Assembly: GCA_022701275.1 (NCBI GenBank)
Contig: CP031740.1
Coordinates: 5,655,001 to 5,719,000 of the forward strand
Origin: Microcoleus vaginatus PCC 9802
GTDB taxonomy: Bacteria; Cyanobacteriota; Cyanobacteriia; Cyanobacteriales; Microcoleaceae
DNA length: 64,000 nucleotides
Direction: 5' to 3'
The translations under genes and the position numbers were made by a program. A model generated the notes under the pieces. That model was not told where the DNA came from, ran no database searches, and worked only from the letters and a program-made list of their open reading frames with translations. Below, in pieces: positions 37,801 to 47,578 of the stretch. Positions within the stretch are counted from its first letter, which is position 1. Each line of letters starts with the position of its first letter.

Positions 37801-39430
37801 TGGAGCCAAGGAAAATGGATACGTCCAGCACGAAGCCCTCGCCAATGAACTAGCAGCAGAATTTTATTTAGCATTAGGTCGTCAGAAAGTAGCGCGTACC
37901 TACATGATAGACGCTTACTATGCTTATATTCGCTGGGGAGCAAAGGCAAAAGTTAAAGATTTAGAAGAGCGCCATGCTGAATTACTCGCACCAGTCGTCG
38001 GTAGGAAAAAGAGCCTGACGAGTGGAAGAGACGAAATGATTGTTCAGACCAGAACCACTGTCACTTCTACCAGTTCAGGTGCTGGACAAGCTCTGGATTT
38101 ATCAACAATTATCAAAGCCTCCCAAGCCCTCTCAGGGGAAGTTCATTTAGATAAGTTACTCTCGAATTTGATGCAATTCTTGCTGGAAAACGCGGGAGCA
38201 GAAAAATTTTATTTCCTCATACCTGACCCAGCAGGTAAGTGGAAAATTGAAGCTCAATGTACGGGTGAACGATGTCAATTAATCTCCAAGTCAGCGACTG
38301 AAAGTCAAGAGATTCCTATCTCGCTGATTAATTATGTAGAACGCACGCAAGAAACTCTTGCGATCGATGATGCAACCACTGAAACCAGGTTTGCCTCTGA
38401 CGCGTATATTATTCAGCAGCGACCTAAATCTATCTTGTGTAGCCCCCTGATTAATCAAGGTAAATTGGTGGGCATCTTATATCTAGAAAATAATTTAACA
38501 GCGGGGGCTTTTACGCGCGATCGCCTAGAAGTCCTCAACATCATTTCCGCCCAAGCTGCGATCTCCATCGAAAATGCCCGCCTCTATCAAACTTTAGAAG
38601 AAAAGGTGCAACAACGCACCGCCCAACTCGCCGAAGCAAACCAGGAAATTAGCGCCCTCAACAACAAACTTAAAGCCGAAAACATCCGCCTCAGTGCTGA
38701 GTTGGAAGTCACCAAACGACTGCAACAAATGATCTTGCCCAAACAATCAGAACTAGCTAAAATTAAAGGATTAGAAATAGCTGGATATATGCAACCTGCC
38801 GATGAAGTTGGTGGCGACTACTACGACGTGCTAACCCAAAATGATAAGGTAAAAATTAGCATCGGCGATGTTACGGGACATGGTTTAGAAAGTGGCGTAT
38901 TAATGATTATGGCGCAAACCGCCGTCCGCACTCTCCAACAAATGAACGAAACCGATCCGGTGAAGTTTCTTGATGTGTTAAACCGCACCCTTTATGCCAA
39001 TATCGAGCGCATCGACTCGTCTAAAAACATGACCTTGGCTTTGTTAGATTATCAAGATAGTAACTTCAGCCTCAGCGGTCAACATGAAGAAGTTATCGTA
39101 GTCCGTACTGATGGTAACATCGAACTGATCGATACAATGGAACTCGGTTTTCCCCTGGGATTAGAGGAAGATATTTCTGGTTTTGTTTCCCAAATTCAAG
39201 TGCATCTTAATCCAGGGGATGTAGTAGTGCTTTACACAGATGGAATTACCGAAGCTGTAAATATAAATCGAGTGTATTACGGCATAGAAAGATTGTGCAA
39301 AGTGGTGAAAGAAAATCGCCACAAAACGGTTGAAAAAATTCGACAAGCAGTAATTGATGATGTGCGGCAACATATTGACAAGCAGAAAGTTTTTGACGAC
39401 ATTACGTTGGTAGTCCTAAAACAGAAATAA
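34882..39430 (+). pseudogene. ATPase-TPR-GAF-PP2C C-terminal part of the IS-split signalling gene
   Basis: The open frame continues for about 1,515 codons with no further damage. In order: end of the kinase domain; an AAA ATPase (LYGRETEVQ, Walker A GYSGIGKTS, LDDLQWADS); a long helical TPR-like region; a GAF domain (LSGEVHLDKLLSNLMQ to ISIENARLYQ); a coiled coil; and a SpoIIE/PP2C phosphatase (GGDYYDVL, IGDVTGHGLESG, LYTDGITEA). The first possible internal start is a TTG at 34943, so a separate shorter product could be made. Whole-protein relatives link kinase sensing to PP2C output acting on STAS proteins. Confidence 0.88.
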
Positions 39431-39435
39431 CGCAA

Positions 39436-39525
39436 GTTGGGAATTGGGAATTGGGAATTGGGAATTGGGAATTGGTAATTGGTAATTGGTAATTGGTCAT
39501 ATCAAGTCCGGTTGCACCGGACTTG
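39436..39525 (+). repeat. Heptamer array followed by a perfect hairpin
   Basis: GGGAATT/GGTAATT heptamers (about nine copies, 39436-39497) are followed by CAAGTCCGGT-TGC-ACCGGACTTG (39503-39525), a perfect 10-bp stem with a 3-base loop. There is no T-run after the stem. It sits 6-100 bases after the PP2C stop codon and could slow or stop transcription, but looks like dispersed repeat sequence. Confidence 0.7.
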
Positions 39526-39690
39526 TATAGTGGGGGTGTAGTCGATCGAGACGAAGAGGCTCGCTCCATTGCCTTCCTTGGACGCGACTTCTCCAAAGTC
39601 ATAAATTGGGCGATCGCCCGAATTTCCGCAAAAATTGACCTAAAATCCCCAAATCCCCAGAAAATATCAACCAACTTGTGGTAATGTTTT

Positions 39691-41175
39691 GTGTCGGTTG
39701 CTATGTGGCAATCTCTCCAAGTTCAGTTAAACGCGCTCTCAGCAATGTTTTTGCCAATTTTCCCCCTAGCTCAAACAATCCCCGCACCTCCCGCCCAACA
39801 ACAACTGATCATCGACCCAGAAGTCCCCGTACCCACAAATGAACAGGATTTGCCGCCACAGCCAAGCAGCAGCCTGCTGAAAACCCTGACGGTGCCCCAG
39901 CAAGTGCGCGTTTTGCCGGGACAACTCGACAGCATCCCGGTTTTCAACAGCAACAGCCCGGAAGTGGTGCAAACCGAAGGCATTTTGCTCTCCACATTTG
40001 GGCCCGAAGGAAAACAAGTACCTTCTGCACACTTAAACTTTCCCTTCAAAGGTCGATTTGACATTTTTGCCCACCACATCGCTAAAGCTAAAAATCGCGA
40101 AGAAACTCGCACCTTATTTCAAGGAATAATTGTCCACAATCCTAACTCCGAACCTGTTACTTTAAATGTCTTGCAAGGAGCGACTTATTTAACTCGCCCG
40201 GATGCTTTGTTTATCGATTTGCCGTCGTATTTAGAGAATCGATTTGGCACTGTGTTTGCGGGGCCTGGAAGCCGCATCACGAGCGATGTGCTGCGGGGAT
40301 ACAGACAAGCCATTTTGCCGGCTGCGATCGAGATTCCGGCGAATCAGAGCCGAATGTTGATGAATTTGCCGATACCTGTGGGGAATGTCACGCCTTCTTC
40401 CAATGGTCGATCGACTTTGATGCGAATGTCGAGCAGCAATTCGGTTTATGTAGCATCATTAGCAATGTTTGCTCCCACAACTCCAGAAGGAATCGAGCAA
40501 TATCCCACATTAGAACAGTGGGAAAATATTTTAAATACCAAAGGTTTAGCCGGGCCGAGAGATTTAGCACCAACTCCGAGAGGCGAAAATCCGGTGCAAA
40601 AAATTTACGGGCGCGTGGCGGGAGTAGCTGAAGGTTCCCAGTGGGAAGCTAAAATTACGGACAATTCGAGAACCGATTATTTAACTATTCCCAAGCGCGG
40701 CGAGTCATTTTCCTATGCTTTGAGCACTACTGATACGGGTACTTTTGGAACTGGTCAAGTTCAAAGTGCTAAAATGTTAGCTCGCTATCCCGATACTGCT
40801 TATTCTGCTCACGGCAATTACGGGATTCAATACAACTTAACTTTTCCGCTTTACAACAAATCTGGTGAGTCCCAATCTGTTAGCATTAAAATGCAAACAC
40901 CGATTAAAGCAAATACAGAATCGGGGGGATTGATGTTTTACGATCCTCCCGAAAATCGGATATTTTTCCGAGGTACGGTGCGGGTGATGTTTAATGATGA
41001 TACGGGCAAGACTTTGACGCGCTACATTCACATTGTGCAGCGCAGGGGACAGCAGGGGGAACCTTTGGTGAATGTAAATATGAAGCCGGGGGAACGCCGT
41101 TTAGTGCAGGTGGATTTCTTGTATCCGCCGGATGCGACGCCGCCGCAAGTTTTGACTGTGCGATCGAGTAATTAG
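39691..41175 (+). CDS. DUF3370 domain protein, probably exported
   Basis: 494 residues matching the cyanobacterial DUF3370 family: LLKTLTVPQQVRVLPGQLD, LNFPFKGRFDIFAHHIA, and the late YSAHGNYGIQYNLTFPLYN. The N-terminus (about 1-28) is hydrophobic and may be a signal or anchor. The rest is beta-rich with no membrane segment. Function unknown; a surface or periplasmic role is likely from composition. The start at 39691 (TTG/GTG region before MWQSLQ) is uncertain; ATG 39703 is an alternative. Confidence 0.8.
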   Translation: MSVAMWQSLQVQLNALSAMFLPIFPLAQTIPAPPAQQQLIIDPEVPVPTNEQDLPPQPSSSLLKTLTVPQQVRVLPGQLDSIPVFNSNSPEVVQTEGILLSTFGPEGKQVPSAHLNFPFKGRFDIFAHHIAKAKNREETRTLFQGIIVHNPNSEPVTLNVLQGATYLTRPDALFIDLPSYLENRFGTVFAGPGSRITSDVLRGYRQAILPAAIEIPANQSRMLMNLPIPVGNVTPSSNGRSTLMRMSSSNSVYVASLAMFAPTTPEGIEQYPTLEQWENILNTKGLAGPRDLAPTPRGENPVQKIYGRVAGVAEGSQWEAKITDNSRTDYLTIPKRGESFSYALSTTDTGTFGTGQVQSAKMLARYPDTAYSAHGNYGIQYNLTFPLYNKSGESQSVSIKMQTPIKANTESGGLMFYDPPENRIFFRGTVRVMFNDDTGKTLTRYIHIVQRRGQQGEPLVNVNMKPGERRLVQVDFLYPPDATPPQVLTVRSSN

Positions 41176-41180
41176 TTGGT

Positions 41181-41226
41181 GGTTGACGGTTGACGGTTGA
41201 CGGTTGACTGTTGACGGTTGACTGTT
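41181..41226 (+). repeat. GGTTGAC/TGTTGAC heptamer array (left flank)
   Basis: Six to seven heptamer copies lying directly at the 3' end of the four-helix-bundle pseudogene. A matching array in the opposite orientation lies at 41623-41674 on the other side of that gene. Confidence 0.8.
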
Positions 41227-41622
41227 AACCTTTGGGTTTTTGTTTTAATGAGTTAAGATAGGCATTAAGTTTGGGTGAAAGTTCATTTAATAACGGATGC
41301 AGTCGCTCGCTCTGTTTTTGAGTCAAAAGATTGCGAGATCCTTCAAGTCTCAACCAATGTCTTGGTTCGTTTAATGAACCTCGATCAATTTTCACACAAC
41401 GCTGATTATCTTGATAGCTATAGCGTCCATGTCCTTCTGCAAGATGAGCACCAACACTATCAGCGATCGCACTATTTGTTTGCCCCTCGTATCCTTCGCA
41501 AAGTCGTCCCACTTTTTAACAATAAACCATATTTCGTTTGATATTTTTTCAGCTAAGTGATAAACTCTTAGCTGGTGGAAGCTTTCCCTATGAGATCCTT
41601 GGAATAGTTGATTGCCCAACAT
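41225..41622 (-). pseudogene. Four-helix-bundle (23S rRNA intervening-sequence type) protein, frameshifted
   Basis: Two frames carry one protein. From 41622: FHQLRVYHLAEKISNEIW, DTRGKQIVRS; then, in another frame: DSVGAHLAEGHGRYSYQDNQR and a long helix to KQKPKG. The conserved motif RSADSVGANIAEG is restored by adding one base near 41461-41470, inside a CGATCG sequence. Such proteins are small four-helix bundles found in many bacteria and in rRNA intervening sequences; function unclear. The gene lies exactly between two inverted heptamer arrays. Confidence 0.8.
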
Positions 41623-41674
41623 TGACAGTCAACTGTCAACAGTCAACTGTCAACAGTCAACTGTCAACAGTTAA
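41623..41674 (-). repeat. GTCAACTGTCAACA heptamer array (right flank, inverted)
   Basis: Alternating GTCAACT/GTCAACA heptamers; read on the other strand they are GTTGACAGTTGAC, the same unit as at 41181-41226. Together they frame the four-helix-bundle gene as an inverted pair. Confidence 0.8.
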
Positions 41675-41678
41675 CTAA

Positions 41679-42983
41679 TTAAAGTGTCAAAGACTGAGGA
41701 TTTGTCTCAATCAATTTCGCTAAATCTTGCAAGAAAGACGCCGCATCAGCACCGTAAATAATCCGGTGATCGCAAGTAATATTCACCTGCATTTGGCGCT
41801 TCACTCCCATCAAGCCTTCCTCGTTGGCTACTACTTGCGGCCGCGAAGAGCCGATCGCCAAAATCGATCCTTGATTCGGCGGCAAAATCGCGTCAAACTT
41901 GTCTACTCCAAACATTCCCAAATTGGAAAGAGTAAAAGTTCCCGTGCTATATTCATCAGGCTTCAACTGCTTGGTGCGGGCGCGATCGACTAAATCCTTC
42001 CAGGTGCGCGAGAGCGAATAAATATCGAGGCGATCGGCATTTTGCAGCACCGGCGTAATCAAACCGCCGCCGTCCATCGCCACAGCTACCGCCACATTAA
42101 TATCAGCACGGTATTGAATCGCCGACTCCACATAAGAAGCATTCAGCAGAGGATGTTTTTGTAATGTTACTGCTACAGCCTTCGCCAGCATAGCCGTCAT
42201 CGTAACGCCCTTCGACTTAATTTGTTTGTAGAGTTTGTCCAGATTATCAGTAGTAATTGTGTAACCGACGCGGAAAGACGGCACGCTCAAACTTGCTTCC
42301 ATATTCCGCACCACCGCATTTTGCAGCGCGTTCATCGGTACTGTTTGACCAGAAAGTGCCACCGCCGGGACTGGTGTGGGTGCGGGTTTGGCTGCTGCGG
42401 GGGCGGGCGCTGCGGGTGCTGCGGGTGCCGGTGCGGGTGCTGCGGGGACTGTTACGGGTTGCTGAACCGGAGCGGGTTGGGCTTTGCCGGCTGCTGCTTC
42501 CACATCCTCTGCGACAATTCGGCCGTTGGGCCCGCTGCCTTTGATAGAATTCAAATCTACTTTAAACTCTTTGGCTAACTTGCGAGCGCGGGGAGAAACG
42601 ACGCTGCGGCCGTTTTGGCGGCTGACATTTTGCTGCAAACCTACTGATGTTGTAGGTGCGCTGGCAGGAGCGGGGCTGGGAGCGGGGGCTGCTGCTGCGC
42701 TTGGGGCGCCGGCTCCTTGCTGCTGAGCTGTGGCGATTTCGGCTTCCGTTTCTGCTACTAGGGCGATTGCTGCTCCCACCGGAGCAACTTCGCCTGCAGG
42801 TACGATAATTATTGCTAAATAGCCTTCGTAGAAAGACTCCACGTCCATGTCGGCTTTGTCGGATTCAACGACTACCACCGTTTCGCCTTTTTCTACTTTG
42901 TCTCCGGCAGATTTGACCCAGGAAACAATTTTGCCCTCTGTCATTGTCGAACTCAGGGCTGGCATGAAAACTTCGCGAATCAT
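41679..42983 (-). CDS. pdhC: Dihydrolipoamide acetyltransferase, E2 of pyruvate dehydrogenase
   Basis: 434 residues from the ATG at 42983 (AAGGA upstream). A lipoyl domain (about 1-75) has the lipoylated Lys43 in VESDKADMD. An Ala/Pro linker, a peripheral-subunit-binding domain (VVSPRARKLAKEFKVDLNSIKGSGPNGRIVAEDV in parts), another Ala/Pro linker, and the catalytic domain with CDHRIIYGADAASFL follow. The enzyme passes acetyl from lipoyl-Lys to CoA. A longer frame to 43142 adds repeat-derived residues and is rejected. Single lipoyl domain, as usual in cyanobacteria. Confidence 0.93.
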   Translation of the reverse strand: MIREVFMPALSSTMTEGKIVSWVKSAGDKVEKGETVVVVESDKADMDVESFYEGYLAIIIVPAGEVAPVGAAIALVAETEAEIATAQQQGAGAPSAAAAPAPSPAPASAPTTSVGLQQNVSRQNGRSVVSPRARKLAKEFKVDLNSIKGSGPNGRIVAEDVEAAAGKAQPAPVQQPVTVPAAPAPAPAAPAAPAPAAAKPAPTPVPAVALSGQTVPMNALQNAVVRNMEASLSVPSFRVGYTITTDNLDKLYKQIKSKGVTMTAMLAKAVAVTLQKHPLLNASYVESAIQYRADINVAVAVAMDGGGLITPVLQNADRLDIYSLSRTWKDLVDRARTKQLKPDEYSTGTFTLSNLGMFGVDKFDAILPPNQGSILAIGSSRPQVVANEEGLMGVKRQMQVNITCDHRIIYGADAASFLQDLAKLIETNPQSLTL

Positions 42984-43159
42984 CTGTAAAAAGTCCTTGT
43001 GTGTTGGTAATAGGTAATCGGTATTTGGCAATTGATCATTGGCGATCGGCCACGGGCAATACTTATTATTATTATGCCAGTCTCTCGCATTCTTGATGTG
43101 TGACTGTTGACTCACAATCAATTGCCAATTACCGATCGCCAATTACCACTTACCAATTT

Positions 43160-43600
43160 CTAAATATCACCTCGAATTTCTTCGACTATGCCGTCTCGGA
43201 GGAGAATTTCTACTTGCATTTTTTGAATCAAGTTTTCTCCCAGCCCGACAGTGAATGTGCCGTCAATTTGACCTTGACTCACTTCTTGTTCCAGGTCTAG
43301 CACCTGCACTTGCTGAAGCTGTTGCAGGTTTTGGTTTTTCTGTTCTAGCAGTTCGCTTTTTCTTTGATTCACCTGCACTTGAATGTTTTCTATTTGCTGC
43401 ATTACTTGCGGGCCTGGGGGCTGCAGATTTTGCTTTTGGATTTCTGAAACCATCCGCTGCCCTTGCATTTCGAGCTGTTGTAGCTGAGAGTCTATTTGGT
43501 TGATTTGGGCTTGGAGTTGCTGTTGAGCTTCTTCTTTCCAGCGGGGAGTAACGACGACTTTAACGTTAATCGATCGCTTCAAGAGTAATTGTGGTTCCAT
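43160..43600 (-). CDS. YlqD family protein
   Basis: 146 residues from MEPQLLLKRSINVKVVVTPRWKEE, the YlqD N-terminus. The centre is a long Gln/Glu-rich coiled coil (about 30-100). The C-terminal part is a small beta domain (VGLGENLIQKMQVEILLRDGIVEEIRGDI in parts). YlqD is of unknown function in Bacillus and cyanobacteria. It is upstream of pdhC on the same strand with 176 bases of heptamer-rich spacer between, so operon membership is doubtful. Confidence 0.85.
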   Translation of the reverse strand: MEPQLLLKRSINVKVVVTPRWKEEAQQQLQAQINQIDSQLQQLEMQGQRMVSEIQKQNLQPPGPQVMQQIENIQVQVNQRKSELLEQKNQNLQQLQQVQVLDLEQEVSQGQIDGTFTVGLGENLIQKMQVEILLRDGIVEEIRGDI

Positions 43601-43744
43601 AAAGTTGTTGCTTGTCAATTAGGAATTAGGCATTAGTCATTAGTTGGTAAACATGAACTAATGGCCCAGGACTGAGGACTCGGACTCGGGACTCGGGTAT
43701 TGGGATAATTTTTTCTTTTCCATTCCCCAAGTCCTGCGAATATT

Positions 43745-45694
43745 TCAAAACATCCCGTCAATCATATCGCGGTAGTGTTCCGTCACAACCGGGCGCTTAA
43801 TTTTAAGGGTCTGGGTCAACATTCCATTTTCCATCGAAAATGGCTCCTGAATCAACCGGAACGGGCCGATGCGATCGTCCGCGCGGTATCCAGGGCGATT
43901 TTGCACCTCTCGGTTCAATTCTTTGCGGAATAAATCTTGAATGGTCTTGCTATTCCAGTCAATTTCGTGTAAGGGGGGATTCTGAGTTTCTGCCCATTTC
44001 TGCACAGCTTCTGCATTGGGGACAATTAAGGCGCCGACGGATCTCTGGTCTTGACCTACTAGCATAATTTGGTCGATGTAGGGGCTGCGGAGGCAGGCGT
44101 CTTCTATGGGTTGGGGTTCGATGTTTTCGCCGTTGCTGAGGACGATCGTATCTTTGGCCCGCCCGGTCAAGATTAAGTCGTTTCCCGGTGTCAGCCAGCC
44201 CAAATCGCCGGTGTCGAACCAGCCTTCGGGGTCGATCGCCTTGGCAGTCGCTTGGGGATTAAGATAGTAGCCCTGCATAATTTGCGGCCCCCGCGCCAAT
44301 ACTAAACCGCGCTGGCCTGTTGGCAGTTGCTGTCTGGTTTCTGGGTCTACTATTTTAATTTCCGTATGGGCTAGAGGCTGTCCTGCGGAACCTTTAAGAT
44401 TGTGCCAAGGGCGGCGGACGGTTAAAACCGGGGACGTTTCGGTTAAACCATATCCCACTAATAAACCGATATTCGCTATTTCAAAGAAATTGTCTATATG
44501 GGCGGCCAAAGAACCGCCGCCGCTAATCGCCCATTTTAAGCGTCCCCCTGTAGCTTCCCTGACTTTTTGGTAAACCAGTTTTTCGGCGAGGGCGTGTACG
44601 GGCGACAACAGAATGCTTTTGGTGCGGGCGATTAGTTTTTCGGAACCAGAAGCCGGTTTCAAACTGAGAGTTAATCCTTGGCAAATGCGGCGGGTCTCGA
44701 TGTATTGCTGGCTGGCAGATAACAGGAAATCCACCAATTTTTGTTTGTTAGGTGGCTGTTCCCGAAATTGCTTTTGTACGGCCTCATAAATCGATTCCCA
44801 GATGCGCGGAACGCTGACCATGTACTGGGGTTTGTAAGTTTTAAAGTCTTGCTTGAAATAGCGAATATTGGTGTAAATTTGCGTGCATCCTTGGGAAAGC
44901 AGGAAGTATTCGACGCTGCGTTCGTAGGCGTGCCAACTGGGCAGAATGCTGAGGGCAGATTCGCCGGCTTCGGGCTGGAGAATTGTGCCCAAGGTGGTGA
45001 GTTGGTGCAGCAGGTTCCCGTGAGTCAGCATGACGCCTTTGGGTTTGCCAGTGGTGCCGCTGGTGTAGAGGAGGGTGGCGAGGGTTTGAGGCTTGTGGTT
45101 GGTGGGTTTGAGGGGGCGGTTTGCCCCTGTGGTCATGACTTGGGAAAATTTGACTGTGCTTAGGGTTTGGCTGGTTTCCGGTTCTTCGTCGGAGAGGAGG
45201 ACGATGAGTTGGATGGGCAAATCCGGGAGGCGGTGTTGCAGTTTTTTGAGTAATGCCCGGTTTTCGACTACCAAGGCGGTGCTGCCGCTGTCTTGGATGA
45301 TGTACAAAAGTTCTTCCGGGTCGGCGGTGGCGCCTCGAACGGCGTTGGCTGCCCCTGCCATCATGATACCTTGGTCGGCTATCAGCCAGCGGGGGCTGTT
45401 GTCGGCGAAGAGGGCGACGCGGGGAGGGACGGCTTCTCCTGGATTTGGTTCGATGCCGAGGGCTTGGAGGCCGGCGGCGAATTGCTGGATTTGTTGGTAG
45501 AGGTCGGTGTAGGTGAGTTTGATTTCGGGCTGGCTGTGGGGGTCGTGGAGGGCGACGGTTTGACCGAATTGTTTTTTGACGATCGCCCAAATTTCGGGTA
45601 TCGATTGAATGGAACTGTAATCGATTAGCTTGCTGAGATTAGCGCGATCGCGATCGGTCATTTGAGATGATGCGTAAGATGCTGTGCTGTTCAT
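43745..45694 (-). CDS. aas: Long-chain acyl-ACP synthetase / AMP-dependent ligase
   Basis: 649 residues of the ANL superfamily. The AMP-binding P-loop is LLYTSGTTGKPKGVMLTHGN (about 209-228, cited in part), with the later motifs YGLTETSP, GWFDTGDLGW and LTGRAKDTIVLSNGENIEP. The sequence matches the cyanobacterial slr1609-type enzyme, which activates free fatty acids with ATP and loads them on acyl carrier protein for recycling into lipids and hydrocarbons. Membrane-associated by family. Several long opposite-strand frames here are GC-driven shadows. Confidence 0.9.
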   Translation of the reverse strand: MNSTASYASSQMTDRDRANLSKLIDYSSIQSIPEIWAIVKKQFGQTVALHDPHSQPEIKLTYTDLYQQIQQFAAGLQALGIEPNPGEAVPPRVALFADNSPRWLIADQGIMMAGAANAVRGATADPEELLYIIQDSGSTALVVENRALLKKLQHRLPDLPIQLIVLLSDEEPETSQTLSTVKFSQVMTTGANRPLKPTNHKPQTLATLLYTSGTTGKPKGVMLTHGNLLHQLTTLGTILQPEAGESALSILPSWHAYERSVEYFLLSQGCTQIYTNIRYFKQDFKTYKPQYMVSVPRIWESIYEAVQKQFREQPPNKQKLVDFLLSASQQYIETRRICQGLTLSLKPASGSEKLIARTKSILLSPVHALAEKLVYQKVREATGGRLKWAISGGGSLAAHIDNFFEIANIGLLVGYGLTETSPVLTVRRPWHNLKGSAGQPLAHTEIKIVDPETRQQLPTGQRGLVLARGPQIMQGYYLNPQATAKAIDPEGWFDTGDLGWLTPGNDLILTGRAKDTIVLSNGENIEPQPIEDACLRSPYIDQIMLVGQDQRSVGALIVPNAEAVQKWAETQNPPLHEIDWNSKTIQDLFRKELNREVQNRPGYRADDRIGPFRLIQEPFSMENGMLTQTLKIKRPVVTEHYRDMIDGMF

Positions 45695-45829
45695 AGGGTA
45701 TTTTCCTGAGTTTTCGGAGATAAAATTATTGGCTATTAGTTTAATATCACAGTTATTTTATAACTTTGTGGCAGTGTCGTGACAGTTTGTAAACTTACTA
45801 TTGTCTATTCGGACAATTAGAGATACAAA

Positions 45830-47380
45830 ATGATGACAGTTATAGTTGCACAGAAACAGATGAATTTACCAAGGTTGATAGTAGTTATTTGGAGCGCCAT
45901 CGTCCTAGCATTATTTGGAAATGAACTATCTGCGCAGGCAGCAGATCCGCAACTGAGAAACAGCAAGCGAACATTTGCGGATTGGTGCCGCCAAAAAGCA
46001 GATTTGAGTCCTGAAACCAAACATACTGTTGACGTGTTGTTGGAGCAAGCAGGGACTAATGATTGCGATGCGGCCGATCGGAAACTTTCTAGTCTCACGG
46101 AACTCTTCCTCAGCGGCAATGTGATCGGCGACATCACACCGCTAGCATCCTTGACTAACCTGACTGTGCTCGACCTCGGATTCAATGCGCTCGGCGATAT
46201 CAAACCGCTAGCATCCTTGACTAACCTGACTAGGCTCAACCTCTTCGGCAATCAGATCGGCGATATCAAACCGCTAGCATCCTTGACTAAACTGACGGAG
46301 CTTACCCTCAACAATAATAAGATCGGCGACATCAAACCGCTAGCATCCTTGACTAACCTGACGGATCTCGTCCTCAGCAGCAATCAGGTCGGCGACATCA
46401 AACCGCTAGCATCCTTGACTAATCTGACTAGGCTCGACCTCGACGGCAATGTGATCGGCGATATCAAACCGCTAGCATCCTTGACTAATCTGACTAGGCT
46501 CGACCTCGACGGCAATGTGATCGGCGATATCAAACCGCTAGCATCCTTGACTAACCTAAGTTCGCTCGACCTCGACGACAATCAGATCGGCGACATCAAA
46601 CCGCTAGCATCCTTGACTAACTTGATGGGACTCGACCTCAGGCGCATTGTGATAGGCGATATCAAACCGCTAGCATCCTTGACTAACCTGACTGATCTCT
46701 CCCTCGACGACAATCAGATCGGCGATATCAAACCGCTAGCATCCTTGACTAACCTGACTAGGCTCGTCCTCAGCAGCAATCAGATCCGCGACATCAAACC
46801 GCTAGCATCCTTGACTAACCTAAGTTCGCTCGACCTCAGCGGCAATGTGATCGGCGATATCAAACCGCTAGCATCCTTGACTAACCTAAGTTCGCTCGAC
46901 CTCAACAATAATAAGATAGGCGATATCAAACCGCTAGCATCCTTGACTAAACTGACGGAGCTCACCCTCAGTGGCAATGTGATCGGCGACATCAAACCGC
47001 TAGCATCCTTGACTAACCTAAGTTCGCTCGTCCTCTTCGGCAATGTGATCGGCGATATCAAACCGCTAGCATCCTTGACCAACCTAAGTTCGCTCGTCCT
47101 CGACGGCAATGTGATCGGCGATATCAAAGCGCTAGCATCCTTGACCAACCTGGCGGGGCTCTTCCTCAGCAGCAATGTGATCGGCGACATCAAACCGCTA
47201 GCATCCTTGACTAACCTAAGTTCGCTCGACCTCAGCGACAATCACATAGGGGATATCAAACCGCTAGCATCCTTGACTAACCTGATAGAACTCCATCTCA
47301 GCGGAAATCCGATCGCACCCAAGACTTGTCCTCTCAAGCCAGAGTCTATCTGTAAGTGGGAACCACAAGCTAAACCATAA
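45830..47380 (+). CDS. Exported leucine-rich-repeat protein, copy 1 (18 repeats)
   Basis: 516 residues. A signal peptide (LIVVIWSAIVLALFGNELSAQA) is followed by a Cys-containing cap (FADWCRQKADLSPETKHTVDVLL, NDCDAADRKL). Then come 18 tandem 22-residue LRRs of the internalin-like form, IGDIKPLASLTNL plus a variable xxLxLxxNx part, and a Cys-containing C-cap (PKTCPLKPESICKWEP). A solvent-exposed binding surface is expected on the variable face. The paralogue at 47579 has 11 repeats. A Met at 45860 just before the signal helix may be the real start. Confidence 0.88.
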   Translation: MMTVIVAQKQMNLPRLIVVIWSAIVLALFGNELSAQAADPQLRNSKRTFADWCRQKADLSPETKHTVDVLLEQAGTNDCDAADRKLSSLTELFLSGNVIGDITPLASLTNLTVLDLGFNALGDIKPLASLTNLTRLNLFGNQIGDIKPLASLTKLTELTLNNNKIGDIKPLASLTNLTDLVLSSNQVGDIKPLASLTNLTRLDLDGNVIGDIKPLASLTNLTRLDLDGNVIGDIKPLASLTNLSSLDLDDNQIGDIKPLASLTNLMGLDLRRIVIGDIKPLASLTNLTDLSLDDNQIGDIKPLASLTNLTRLVLSSNQIRDIKPLASLTNLSSLDLSGNVIGDIKPLASLTNLSSLDLNNNKIGDIKPLASLTKLTELTLSGNVIGDIKPLASLTNLSSLVLFGNVIGDIKPLASLTNLSSLVLDGNVIGDIKALASLTNLAGLFLSSNVIGDIKPLASLTNLSSLDLSDNHIGDIKPLASLTNLIELHLSGNPIAPKTCPLKPESICKWEPQAKP

Positions 47381-47415
47381 AACTTGAAAATGACGCCCGA
47401 TCGCACTTCAATATT

Positions 47416-47520
47416 TCAGTCGCGATAGCTGTGCTGCTGATAAAGTTCGCTCGCCAATTCTATCCGCACATCGGCTTCAGTCAGGGGGAGATTGTCGGGA
47501 AGGTCGATCGTAATTTGCAT
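47416..47520 (-). pseudogene. Truncated UPF0175 antitoxin copy
   Basis: 34 codons (MQITIDLPDNLPLTEADVRIEL, in part) nearly identical to the first 33 codons of the full gene at 48628-48939, then diverging into a stop. It sits between the two LRR genes exactly where the full copy sits after LRR copy 2. This shows that the LRR and antitoxin genes were duplicated as one block. Confidence 0.88.
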
Positions 47521-47578
47521 AATTTATAGTATCCTTAATTTCACGTAAAATATGTGACGCTTATCGTTGGAAAAAGAT

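Noticed and set aside
42222..42726. Cys/Gly-rich plus-strand frames over the E2 linker
   Set aside because: Opposite strand of Ala/Pro linker codons.
44841..45590. Long Arg/Pro-rich frames in the aas gene
   Set aside because: GC-rich shadow frames; the main frame holds all acyl-AMP ligase motifs.
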